NCBI GenBank assembly: GCA_036307445.1
Contig: JAXJXP010000033.1
Span: forward strand, 1-64,000
Source of the DNA: HGM11525 sp036307445
GTDB lineage: Bacteria > Bacillota > Clostridia > UBA1381
Reading direction: 5' to 3'
DNA: 64,000 nucleotides
In this document: in pieces, positions 16,059 to 24,027 of the stretch
Position numbering within the stretch: position 1 is the first letter of the stretch
Layout: each line of letters begins with the position of its first letter
Position numbers and translations under genes: made by a program
Notes under the pieces: model-generated
The model's input: the letters and a program-made list of their open reading frames with translations, nothing else
Told to the model about the DNA's origin: nothing
Databases searched by the model: none

Positions 16059-16090
16059 AAAATCCCCGTCGATACGGGGATTTTTGCGGT
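16059..16090. terminator. Bidirectional terminator, second copy of an identical pair
   Basis: It is identical over 32 bases to 15010-15041. It sits between two convergent genes and can serve both. Confidence 0.9.
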
Positions 16091-16092
16091 AT

Positions 16093-17139
16093 TTACGATG
16101 TGTGGAGGTTAAGAAGCATCTGTGCGGTGGCAATTGAGAGACCGATTACAGTTTTTGCAATAGATACCTTATCACCGTTTACGGGCGTACCTTTGCCTAA
16201 ATACTTCTGAAAGATATTCATAACACCCAATGTTGCATATTCTCTTGCCTCGGGAGGCATTTTCATCAACTGCACTGACACGCTCTGTACATACTTTGAA
16301 AGAATACCCTGTCTTGACTGGTGGTAGAATTTACCATTATGGTCTAGTATCGCCTCCAAAGGATGCAGACCGCCGAAGGATTTGAAATAGAATACATTTT
16401 CCTCGGGCATCAGTCTTTCACCTAACACGTTTACATAATCATTTTCTGCGGAAAGGCTAAATATGCTCTTCCGCCTTTTTTCATATATAAGACCATAGCG
16501 GTCTTTTAGCATTGCCAATGCCTCGGGCGAAAAGCCCTGACCGTCAAAGCTATAACAACGGCTTACAAGAGGGGAGTTGATGGAAACAAACTGTGCCTTG
16601 TTACCGCCTTTGGAATGTCCCGAAAGGATAATTTCATTCTCGGGCGCCCATCCGTTTGCTGCCGCTGTTTTTACAAACCAGTTAAGAGCCTCCACCTGCT
16701 GGTCAGAGGCAAAATCACATTGATAGCTTTTCCTGTAAAGCTCGTCGCCGTTTTTGTCATAAGATATGTATGCGTTTTCTTCGCATATACCCGATAATCC
16801 CTCGCCGTTGTCAATCCATTCGCCGCTTCCTGTTCCTTTGAATACAACCGAAATACTGCCGTTTGGCTTGGTAAAAACGCAGGCGGTCAGACCGTTTGGT
16901 GATACGGTTAATGCGGTCAGCTTTGATTGTGCAAGAGCTGTGTTTGCGTTGACGGAATTTTTTAGTATTGTGAGCTTGTATTTCTCGTTTTCTCTTAAAG
17001 TTGTATTTGAAAGACTTTTGATAATAGCGCCGAAGTATTGCCCGATGGTTGGGGGGTTACGTTTGAGAAGATATATGTATATGTTATAAATCGCTTCCTC
17101 ATTTGCCATAAAAAGCAGTTCATCACTCAAATAATTCAT
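16093..17139 (-). CDS. Lipase-like alpha/beta hydrolase (DUF2974/Mbeg1-like)
   Basis: This 348-residue protein has the nucleophile elbow GHSKGGN (Ser of GHSKG), preceded by a strand (ENEIILS) and followed by YSFDGQGF, a pattern typical of DUF2974/Mbeg1-like lipase-fold proteins of Firmicutes. No signal peptide is seen, so it is probably cytosolic. The substrate is unknown. ATG 17139 is chosen because AAGGAGTG lies 6 nt before it; another ATG 30 nt upstream lacks a site. It converges with the secreted stalk-domain gene on a shared terminator. Confidence 0.85.
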   Translation of the reverse strand: MNYLSDELLFMANEEAIYNIYIYLLKRNPPTIGQYFGAIIKSLSNTTLRENEKYKLTILKNSVNANTALAQSKLTALTVSPNGLTACVFTKPNGSISVVFKGTGSGEWIDNGEGLSGICEENAYISYDKNGDELYRKSYQCDFASDQQVEALNWFVKTAAANGWAPENEIILSGHSKGGNKAQFVSINSPLVSRCYSFDGQGFSPEALAMLKDRYGLIYEKRRKSIFSLSAENDYVNVLGERLMPEENVFYFKSFGGLHPLEAILDHNGKFYHQSRQGILSKYVQSVSVQLMKMPPEAREYATLGVMNIFQKYLGKGTPVNGDKVSIAKTVIGLSIATAQMLLNLHTS

Positions 17140-17201
17140 ATCCGACACTCCTTGGAATATATTATGCATCGAAAAGGATTTTTGCGTGTAAAAAATTTTT
17201 G

Positions 17202-17230
17202 TTGCTTTTATTTTGGTATCTTGGTATAAT
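17202..17230 (+). promoter_or_regulatory. Predicted sigma-A promoter for the NSS transporter
   Basis: TTGCTT (17202-17207), a 17 bp spacer and a perfect TATAAT (17225-17230) lie about 38 bp before the start codon. Confidence 0.8.
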
Positions 17231-17267
17231 ATAAAGGATTATTCTATTTTAACGAAGGGGATAAATT

Positions 17268-18635
17268 ATGGCAAGAGAGAAATTAAAAAGCAGACTTGGA
17301 TTTATTTTAATAAGTGCAGGCTGTGCGATTGGAATAGGAAATGTATGGAAGTTTCCGTATATGGCAGGTCAGTACGGCGGCGGAATATTCGTTTTGATTT
17401 ATCTGCTGTTTTTGCTTTTGATGGGAGTTCCGGCTCTTACAATGGAGTTTGCTTTGGGGCGTGCTTCGGGCAAAAGTCCTGCGAAATTATATGATGAGCT
17501 GGAAAGGCCCGGACAAAAATGGCACATTCACAGTTATGCGGCAGTTGCAGGAAATTATCTTCTGATGATGTTTTATACCATTGTTTCCGGCTGGATGCTA
17601 AAGTACTTTGTACTTACTGCGCAGGGTGGCTTTGAAGGTTTGACTGCCGAGGCTGTGGGCGGAATGTTCGACAGTGTATGTGCGGATCCTGTAACAATGG
17701 TTTTGTATATGGGCATCATAGTAGTTGCTGGATTCTTGGTATGCTCTTTGGGCGTGCAAAACGGACTTGAGAGAATATCCAAGGTTATGATGATAGCACT
17801 TCTTGTTATTATGGTAGTAGTTGCTGTAAACAGTATTCTTCTGCCCGGCGGCAGCGAGGGACTTAAATTCTACCTTCTGCCTGATGTTAATAAGATAAAA
17901 GAACACGGTCTTATAAATGTAATGGTTGCTGCAATGAATCAGGCATTCTTCACGCTGAGTATAGGTATGGGCTCAATGGCGATTTTCGGAAGCTACATCG
18001 GCAGAGAACGTTCGCTTCTTGGCGAGTCTGTAAATGTTGCGCTTCTTGATACGTCGGTTGCTATTTCTTCAGGACTTATTATTTTCCCTGCTTGCTTTGC
18101 GTACGGAGTTGATGCAGGAAGCGGTCCCAAGCTCATATTTGTAACCCTTCCCAATATCTTCAACAATATGCCATACGGCAGGTTATGGGGAAGTCTGTTC
18201 TTTGTATTTATGACATTTGCGGCATTCTCTACCATTATTGCGGTATTCGAGAATATCATATCCTGTACTATGGATATGTTTAAAATTAGCCGTAAAAAAG
18301 CCTGTGTGATAAATGGCATTTTGCTCTTTGTACTGTCATTGCCGTGTGCACTCGGCTTTAATCTGTTAAGCGGGATAGAGCCTTTGGGAGAGGGTACGAA
18401 TATAATGGATCTGGAAGATTTCATTGTTTCTAATGTAATACTGCCGATAGGTGCTTTGATTTTTGCTCTTTTCTGTGTTACAAAAAAAGGCTTTGGATGG
18501 GATAATTTTGTAAATGAAGCAAATGCAGGAAAAGGTCTTAAAATTCAGAAATGGATGCGTTGGTATATGACCTTCATTCTGCCAATAATTATATTTGCTA
18601 TATTCCTGCTTGGTATGATTAATTATTTTAAATAA
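17268..18635 (+). CDS. Sodium-dependent transporter, NSS (SNF) family
   Basis: This 455-residue symporter has about eleven to twelve membrane helices. The first helix carries the family Na+/substrate-site signature (GCAIGIGNVWKFPYMAG, about 19-35), followed by GGGIFVLIYL. Bacterial members of this size (LeuT/TnaT-like) take up amino acids with Na+. The substrate is not evident. A good promoter and a start preceded by AGGGG support expression as the first gene of a two-gene unit with the EamA transporter, 15 bp downstream. Confidence 0.95.
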   Translation: MAREKLKSRLGFILISAGCAIGIGNVWKFPYMAGQYGGGIFVLIYLLFLLLMGVPALTMEFALGRASGKSPAKLYDELERPGQKWHIHSYAAVAGNYLLMMFYTIVSGWMLKYFVLTAQGGFEGLTAEAVGGMFDSVCADPVTMVLYMGIIVVAGFLVCSLGVQNGLERISKVMMIALLVIMVVVAVNSILLPGGSEGLKFYLLPDVNKIKEHGLINVMVAAMNQAFFTLSIGMGSMAIFGSYIGRERSLLGESVNVALLDTSVAISSGLIIFPACFAYGVDAGSGPKLIFVTLPNIFNNMPYGRLWGSLFFVFMTFAAFSTIIAVFENIISCTMDMFKISRKKACVINGILLFVLSLPCALGFNLLSGIEPLGEGTNIMDLEDFIVSNVILPIGALIFALFCVTKKGFGWDNFVNEANAGKGLKIQKWMRWYMTFILPIIIFAIFLLGMINYFK

Positions 18636-18650
18636 TACGGGAGACTTGTT

Positions 18651-19517
18651 ATGACAAAGGAAAACAAAGCTCGTCTTATGGTTGTTGCAGCTATGCTGAT
18701 TTTCGGAACGATAGGCGTGTTTGTAAAATTCATACCGTTACCGTCATCTGTGATAGCTTTTGCAAGGAGCATAATCGGGACTGTATTTTTGCTGACAGCA
18801 TCGGTTGCAGGACGGAAAAAGCCATCCTTTTCGGCGATTAAAAAGAATTTGCCGATACTTCTGGTGCTTGGAACATTCCTGGGTGTTAATTGGATAATGC
18901 TGTTTGAATCGTACCGCTATACAACGGTTGCGGTGGCGACACTTTGCTACTATCTTGCGCCGGTGTTTGTAGTGCTTGCATCGCCGTTTGTTCTTGGCGA
19001 AAAGCTGACGGCCAAGAAATTCGGATTTTCTGTAATTGCGCTTTTGGGTATGGTGCTTGTGTCGGGAGTCGTTAGCGGAGAGAATACTGTGTCGGCAGTT
19101 GGTATGCTCTTTGGTGTCGGTGCGGCGGTTTTGTATGCGTCAATAATTTTGTTTAATAAAAAGCTCAGAGATATATCGGCAAATGACACAACGATTGCAC
19201 AGCTTGGCATATCCGCTGTTGTAGTCGGAGTTTATGTTCTGCTTACCGGGGACTTTTCGGCTGTGTCATTAACGGGTAAAGAAACTGTACTACTGGTTGT
19301 TGTGGGAATTGTTCATACGGGTATTGCATATGCGCTCTATTTTGGAGCTGTAAAGTCGTTGAAAGCACAGACAGCAGCTATTTACAGTTACATAGACCCT
19401 GTTTTTGCAATTATTCTTTCGGCGCTGTTTTTAAACGAGCCTATGTCCATTATGGCAGCACTTGGTGCGGTGCTTATATTAGGCTCTACTCTTGTTAGCG
19501 AATTAACTGATAAATAA
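18651..19517 (+). CDS. DMT-superfamily EamA transporter
   Basis: This 288-residue protein has ten predicted membrane helices arranged as two EamA repeats (about 8-135 and 150-285). Typical segments are LGTFLGVNWIMLFESYRY and the late YSYIDPVFAIILSALFLNE. Family members export amino acids or other metabolites; the substrate is unknown. It shares an operon with the NSS amino-acid symporter upstream. Confidence 0.93.
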   Translation: MTKENKARLMVVAAMLIFGTIGVFVKFIPLPSSVIAFARSIIGTVFLLTASVAGRKKPSFSAIKKNLPILLVLGTFLGVNWIMLFESYRYTTVAVATLCYYLAPVFVVLASPFVLGEKLTAKKFGFSVIALLGMVLVSGVVSGENTVSAVGMLFGVGAAVLYASIILFNKKLRDISANDTTIAQLGISAVVVGVYVLLTGDFSAVSLTGKETVLLVVVGIVHTGIAYALYFGAVKSLKAQTAAIYSYIDPVFAIILSALFLNEPMSIMAALGAVLILGSTLVSELTDK

Positions 19518-19525
19518 CGTATAAA

Positions 19526-19565
19526 ATCCCTCCTTTCTGAGAAAGATAGTTTCGGAAGGAGGGAT
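19526..19565 (+). promoter_or_regulatory. Hairpin that sequesters the ribosome binding site of the DUF1540 gene
   Basis: ATCCCTCCTT (19526-19535) pairs perfectly with AAGGAGGGAT (19556-19565), the Shine-Dalgarno of the next gene, 8 nt before its ATG. An inner GAAA/TTTC helix can extend it. The run after the stem is ATTATT, so it is a poor terminator. It looks more like a translational control hairpin. Confidence 0.65.
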
Positions 19566-19571
19566 ATTATT

Positions 19572-19736
19572 ATGAATTGTAAGCCTAACGAATGCATCAA
19601 ATGTACCGTTAACGAGTGTAAGCATCATTGCAAGCAGCAGGATTACTGCTCACTTAACTGCATTACAGTCGGAACACACGAAGCAAATCCGACGATGGAC
19701 CAGTGCACAGACTGCAAGTCCTTTGAATTGGGTTGA
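19572..19736 (+). CDS. DUF1540 cysteine-rich miniprotein
   Basis: This 54-residue protein has eight cysteines (3, 8, 11, 16, 20, 26, 30, 45) plus Cys48. The order ECIKCTVNECKHHC then YCSLNCITVG then QCTDCKSF matches the DUF1540 miniprotein family of spore-forming Firmicutes. Metal binding is likely from the cysteine pairs; the function is not established. Strong AAGGAGGG lies 8 nt before the ATG but is buried in a hairpin. A terminator follows 15 nt after the stop. Confidence 0.9.
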   Translation: MNCKPNECIKCTVNECKHHCKQQDYCSLNCITVGTHEANPTMDQCTDCKSFELG

Positions 19737-19751
19737 TATTCCTTTAACCGA

Positions 19752-19786
19752 AAAGACGGCAACTGTTAACATTGCCGTCTTTTTTT
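19752..19786 (+). terminator. Terminator after the DUF1540 gene
   Basis: An 11-bp perfect stem AAAGACGGCAA/TTGCCGTCTTT is followed by a T run. Confidence 0.92.
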
Positions 19787-19790
19787 GTAT

Positions 19791-19814
19791 GTAGGGAACG
19801 CATTTATGCGTTCC
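19791..19814 (+). repeat. REP-like palindrome with GTAGGG lead
   Basis: GTAGGGAACGCAT is followed by TT and ATGCGTTCC, a 9-bp perfect stem. It shares its GTAGGG lead with the element at 15039-15064. It lies between the DUF1540 terminator and the end of spoVT. Confidence 0.45.
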
Positions 19815-19819
19815 GGAAT

Positions 19820-20356
19820 TCAACCCTCCATATGTCTGCCCAAAAATCCCGCTGCAGATTCTGCAAGCTTTGTTTCCACCTCGCCTGCCCTTTCACCCTC
19901 GTTCATAACAAAGATAACCGAGCCGATGGTATCGCCCTCGGAAACAATGGGGACAACAACTCCTGCACTGTACTTATCCAAGCCCTCTGCAACGGCAATT
20001 CCATCGCCTGTGTTTGAACGGAAAGCTTGTTTGTCGTTCATAACCGATTCCACATCACTGCTGACTCTACGCTCCAAAAGCTCCTTTTTTGGTAGTCCCG
20101 ATACTGCAATGATATTATCTCTGTCGGTGATTAGAGTGCCCTTACCTGTCGTTTTGGAAAGAGTTTCCGCATAGGTTAAGGCAAATTCACCAAGCTCGCC
20201 GATGGGGGAATATTTCTTGAAAATAACCTCTCCGTCCTTTTCGGTAAATATTTCCAGAGGATCTCCTTCGCGAATTCGCATAGTTCTGCGGATTTCCTTG
20301 GGTATCACAACTCTGCCTAAATCGTCTATTCTTCTAACAATTCCTGTTGCTTTCAT
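19820..20356 (-). CDS. spoVT: Stage V sporulation protein T (AbrB-family regulator)
   Basis: This 178-residue regulator has an N-terminal swapped-hairpin AbrB DNA-binding domain (1-50; GIVRRIDDLGRVVIPKEIRR) and a C-terminal GAF-like domain (about 56-175), the standard SpoVT layout and length. SpoVT is known to adjust forespore sigma-G-dependent genes. Its presence indicates a sporulating lineage. I could not identify a convincing sigma-G promoter in the 220 bp upstream. Confidence 0.97.
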   Translation of the reverse strand: MKATGIVRRIDDLGRVVIPKEIRRTMRIREGDPLEIFTEKDGEVIFKKYSPIGELGEFALTYAETLSKTTGKGTLITDRDNIIAVSGLPKKELLERRVSSDVESVMNDKQAFRSNTGDGIAVAEGLDKYSAGVVVPIVSEGDTIGSVIFVMNEGERAGEVETKLAESAAGFLGRHMEG

Positions 20357-20493
20357 AGTAAATAACCAATCCTTTCGTAAAAAGAAAAATTTGATATGTA
20401 ATCATATTGTTTACATAAAGCATAAAATTATCCGTAAAATTCCGCTTTTTTTATCATTATTTAGAAAATAAGGTCGAATAAATATTAACATCG

Positions 20494-20565
20494 TATATTG
20501 ATAAAAATTAAAAAATTGACAATATAACGGCTTATATTGTATAATAGAATAATACAAGTGTATGC
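20494..20565 (+). promoter_or_regulatory. Promoter cassette A (SLH gene), nearly duplicated at 21881-21953
   Basis: TTGACA (20516-20521), an 18 bp spacer and TATAAT (20540-20545) form a strong promoter. The whole 72-bp segment, from TATATTGATAAAAATTAAAA to GTGTATGC, recurs upstream of the topoisomerase genes with about seven substitutions and one indel. The rest of 20357-20607 shows no gene. Confidence 0.85.
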
Positions 20566-20607
20566 TACTTTGGAAAAGTGGGGAAGAAAAGTGGAAGGGT
20601 GTGCTTT

Positions 20608-21813
20608 ATGAAAAGAATTATATGCTTAATATTGGCCATGGTGCTGTGCGGGACGACGGTCTTTGCAGACGATGCTCTTAAGAAAAGAACCAGATTTAAA
20701 ACGTGGGACGAGTTTCCTGAGAATTTTGGGGAGGGCATAGAATTTCCTAACGGCCACGGCATTGCTTTTACCAAGGTATTTGACTTGGAGGAGACAGAAG
20801 ATAACAATTATACTGATAAATATGGTTGGCCTGCCGAGGTGGTTAAAATTACAGTTGCAAAAGACTCTGTAATTATGGCTGGCTCCACGGATGCACAGAT
20901 TTATTGCCTGTCCCCTGATGAGGATAATTGGTTTTGCGATGATAAATATTTTACTTGTGATAGCTCGTGTGATGGTTACACTATTGAGGATTTGGGAGTA
21001 GAGGTTTATGCAGAATATGAGAGTGATATAAAAGGTTATTATGACTATATTGCGTGGGCATTCACCGGAAAATCGGAGCTTAGTCATCTTAAAATAAAGA
21101 TAATTACCAATGGTGTGTATTATTTTGATGTAACTATTCTGGACAAGGAGTTCGTATCAGAGAAGGAGGATGAACCGCCAAAGCCTACAGAACCAATACA
21201 AAAGCCGCAGGAGGAAGAAAAGGAGGAGCCGATAGCTTTGGTAACGAGCTTTTCCGATGTACCCCAGAAGCATTGGGCATACAGTGCCGTTATGAATATG
21301 CAAAAGAGAGGGCTTTTTAGCGGTGTTTCTGCTCCGGTAAATGGTATAGGTACATTTGCTCCGAATAAGACTATGTCAAAAAACGAGCTGTTGTTGGTGC
21401 TTGTAAGTGAGCTTTTTAGCGTCGAGCTGAAAGAGGAGCAGAAAATAGAACGACCAGCATATTTATGGTGGGAGAGTGCATATAACGTAGCATTGGACAA
21501 AGGACTTATTTACAGGAATGAATTTAACGACAACGGTGTTTTGCTGCTTGGCAACGATGTTACACGAGAGGAAATGGCGATGCTTCTGGACAGAGCATGC
21601 AGTCTTAAAGGATTTGCAGATGTAAGCCCTGTGCCTTCTGAAAGAATACCTGATTATAATAAAATTAATAAGAAATACACAGACGCAGTGCGTTCGGTTT
21701 ACAGCAGGGGCTTTATTGCGGGTATAGATGATATAGGAACATTTAATCCCAAGGGTGTTTTAACAAGAGCACAAGCGGCGGTAGTATTAGACAGATTTGT
21801 AAGCGCAAAATGA
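20608..21813 (+). CDS. Secreted S-layer homology (SLH) domain protein
   Basis: This 401-residue protein has a signal peptide (about 1-20; IICLILAMVLCGTTVFA). A novel-looking N-terminal domain follows (about 25-175), then a Pro/Glu-rich linker (about 178-205; PPKPTEPIQKPQEEEKEEP). Three SLH repeats end it (about 210-400; FSDVPQKHWAYSAV, then WWESAYNVALDKGL, then YTDAVRSVYSRGFIAG). SLH repeats anchor proteins to pyruvylated wall polymers. ATG 20608 follows GGAAGGGTG. The role of the N-terminal domain is unknown. Its promoter nearly matches that of the downstream topoisomerase operon. Confidence 0.9.
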   Translation: MKRIICLILAMVLCGTTVFADDALKKRTRFKTWDEFPENFGEGIEFPNGHGIAFTKVFDLEETEDNNYTDKYGWPAEVVKITVAKDSVIMAGSTDAQIYCLSPDEDNWFCDDKYFTCDSSCDGYTIEDLGVEVYAEYESDIKGYYDYIAWAFTGKSELSHLKIKIITNGVYYFDVTILDKEFVSEKEDEPPKPTEPIQKPQEEEKEEPIALVTSFSDVPQKHWAYSAVMNMQKRGLFSGVSAPVNGIGTFAPNKTMSKNELLLVLVSELFSVELKEEQKIERPAYLWWESAYNVALDKGLIYRNEFNDNGVLLLGNDVTREEMAMLLDRACSLKGFADVSPVPSERIPDYNKINKKYTDAVRSVYSRGFIAGIDDIGTFNPKGVLTRAQAAVVLDRFVSAK

Positions 21814-21814
21814 T

Positions 21815-21845
21815 AAACAGACAGAGGATTTCCCTCTGTCTGTTT
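21815..21845 (+). terminator. Terminator after the SLH gene
   Basis: A 13-bp stem AAACAGACAGAGG/CCTCTGTCTGTTT has loop ATTTC. The T tract is the stem's own TTT followed by ACAG, so termination may be partial. Confidence 0.75.
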
Positions 21846-21880
21846 ACAGTTTCGGCATATTTTAGCAACAAAAAGGGGCA

Positions 21881-21953
21881 TATATTGATAAAAATTAAAA
21901 AATTTGACAAAATAACCGCTTATGTAGTATAATAAAATAGTATAAGTGTATGC
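21881..21953 (+). promoter_or_regulatory. Promoter cassette B (topoisomerase IV operon)
   Basis: TTGACA (21904-21909), an 18 bp spacer and TATAAT (21928-21933) lie in a 73-bp segment about 89 percent identical to 20494-20565. A small hairpin CCGCTTT/AAGCGG follows directly before the ribosome binding site. Confidence 0.85.
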
Positions 21954-21983
21954 CGCTTTTATAAAGCGGAGAAGGAGAAGAAA

Positions 21984-24008
21984 ATGCCAAGAAAAAAGCA
22001 AGACTACGGCAACGAATCTATTTCCAGCTTGAAGGGTGCTGATCGAGTAAGAAAACGCCCCGGTGTTATCTTCGGCTCGGACGGTCTGGAGGGCTGTGAG
22101 CATTCATTTTTTGAAATATTATCAAACTCTATCGACGAGGCTCGTGAGGGCTACGGAAAGGAGATAGAGGTTACCAGGTTTTTGGACGGTTCTATTGAGG
22201 TAAGGGACTACGGCAGAGGCATCCCTCTCGACTATAACGAAAAAGAGGGCAGATACAACTGGGATTTGGTTTACTGTGAGCTTTATGCCGGAGGTAAGTA
22301 CAACAATAACTCCGCTGACGGTATGTACGAGTATTCTCTGGGACTTAATGGACTCGGTGCTTGTGCTACGCAGTATTCGTCCGAGTATATGGACGTTGAG
22401 GTTATAAGAGACGGCACAAAATATACTCTGCATTTTGAAAAGGGACAAAATATCGGCGGACTCAAAAAAGAGAGTGCACCCGCCCGCGCAAAAACAGGCT
22501 CCGTTCAGCGATGGAAGCCTGATTTGGACGTATTTACCGACATAAATATACCTGTAGAGTATTTCCACGATACACTCCGCCGTCAGTCTATGACAAATGC
22601 GGGCATAAAATTCACGCTATTTAACGAAACAGAGAACGGAATGGAGCTGTTTGAATACTATTACGAGAAAGGTATAGTTGACTACCTTTCAGAAAATGTG
22701 GGCGAGGACGGCTTTACCACCATTGAGGTGTGGGATGCAGAACGAAAAGGCAGAGACCGTGAGGACCAGCCCGAATACCGCCTTAAAATGCAGATTGCAT
22801 TCTGTTTCTCAAACAAGGTAAATATGACAGAATATTACCACAACTCAAGCTGGCTTGAGCATGGCGGTGCACCTGATAAGGCGGTTAAAAATGCCTTCGT
22901 GTATGCAATCGACCAATATCTTAAGAATAACAATAAGTATAAAAAGAACGATTCTAAAATCACCTTTGTTGACGTGGCTGATTGCCTGGCACTTGTTATA
23001 AACTCGTTTTCTACACAGACCAGCTACGAGAATCAGACAAAGAAGTCTATAACAAATAAGTTTATTCAGGAGGCAATGACAGAGTTTTTGCGTCATCAGC
23101 TTGAGGTTTACTTTATTGAAAACCGTGCCGATGCCGAGAAAATTGCAAATCAGGTACTTGTAAACAAGCAAAGCCGTGAAAATGCCGACAAGGTGCGTAT
23201 TGATGTCAAAAAGAAGTTGACAGGCACAATGGACGTTACAAACAGAGTTAAGAAGTTTGTTGACTGCCGTTCAAAAGACGTAACCAAGCGTGAAGTATAT
23301 ATAGTAGAGGGAGACTCTGCGTTAGGGTCGTGTAAGCTTGCGAGAAATCCTGAATTTCAGGCTATTATGCCAATCAGAGGCAAGATATTAAACTGCTTAA
23401 AGGCTGACTATGCGCAGATTTTTAAGAGTGATATTATTCTTGATTTGGTGCGGGTTTTAGGCTGTGGTATTGAGATTAAGACCAAGCACAACAAGAACAT
23501 CGAAACATTTAGCTTAGATAACTTAAGATGGGACAAGGTTATTATCTGTACCGATGCGGATGTCGACGGATTCCAGATAAGAACACTCGTTCTTACTATG
23601 ATTTACCGCCTGATGCCGACACTTATAGATGTTGGTAAGGTTTATATTGCTGAATCTCCGCTCTATGAGATAGAGATTACCAAGGGAAAGAGAAAGGGCG
23701 AACAGCTTTTTGCCTATACCGATCAGGAAAAGGAGCAGCTTATAGCAAAGCTGACCGAGGATGGCTTAAGCAAGGGGCACGATGATTTTGATATAAAACG
23801 AAGCAAGGGTCTAGGTGAAAACCAGGCTGATATGATGAGTCTTACCACAATGCACCCTGCCACCCGCCGACTAATCCGTGTAACACCCGAGAGCGTGGAA
23901 AGAACGGCGCAGATGTTTGATATTCTTTTGGGCAATAACTTAGAGAGCCGTAAGGAATACATTACCTTAAATGGTGCAAAATATATGGAAATGCTTGACG
24001 TAATGTAA
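21984..24008 (+). CDS. parE: DNA topoisomerase IV subunit B (ParE)
   Basis: This 674-residue ATPase subunit of a type IIA topoisomerase relaxes and decatenates DNA with ParC. The GHKL ATPase domain shows EILSNSIDEA (Glu base), DYGRGIP and GLNGLGA. The TOPRIM domain shows VEGDSALG, then DADVDGFQIRTLVL; KGLGENQADMM lies near the end. Members of this clostridial ParE-like group (about 640-680 aa) are often labelled gyrase B. The ParC partner lacks a GyrA box, so topoisomerase IV is preferred. AAGGAG precedes the ATG. The parC gene follows within 20 bp. Confidence 0.92.
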   Translation: MPRKKQDYGNESISSLKGADRVRKRPGVIFGSDGLEGCEHSFFEILSNSIDEAREGYGKEIEVTRFLDGSIEVRDYGRGIPLDYNEKEGRYNWDLVYCELYAGGKYNNNSADGMYEYSLGLNGLGACATQYSSEYMDVEVIRDGTKYTLHFEKGQNIGGLKKESAPARAKTGSVQRWKPDLDVFTDINIPVEYFHDTLRRQSMTNAGIKFTLFNETENGMELFEYYYEKGIVDYLSENVGEDGFTTIEVWDAERKGRDREDQPEYRLKMQIAFCFSNKVNMTEYYHNSSWLEHGGAPDKAVKNAFVYAIDQYLKNNNKYKKNDSKITFVDVADCLALVINSFSTQTSYENQTKKSITNKFIQEAMTEFLRHQLEVYFIENRADAEKIANQVLVNKQSRENADKVRIDVKKKLTGTMDVTNRVKKFVDCRSKDVTKREVYIVEGDSALGSCKLARNPEFQAIMPIRGKILNCLKADYAQIFKSDIILDLVRVLGCGIEIKTKHNKNIETFSLDNLRWDKVIICTDADVDGFQIRTLVLTMIYRLMPTLIDVGKVYIAESPLYEIEITKGKRKGEQLFAYTDQEKEQLIAKLTEDGLSKGHDDFDIKRSKGLGENQADMMSLTTMHPATRRLIRVTPESVERTAQMFDILLGNNLESRKEYITLNGAKYMEMLDVM

Positions 24009-24027
24009 GAAAGGGGGCAAAGTGCAA

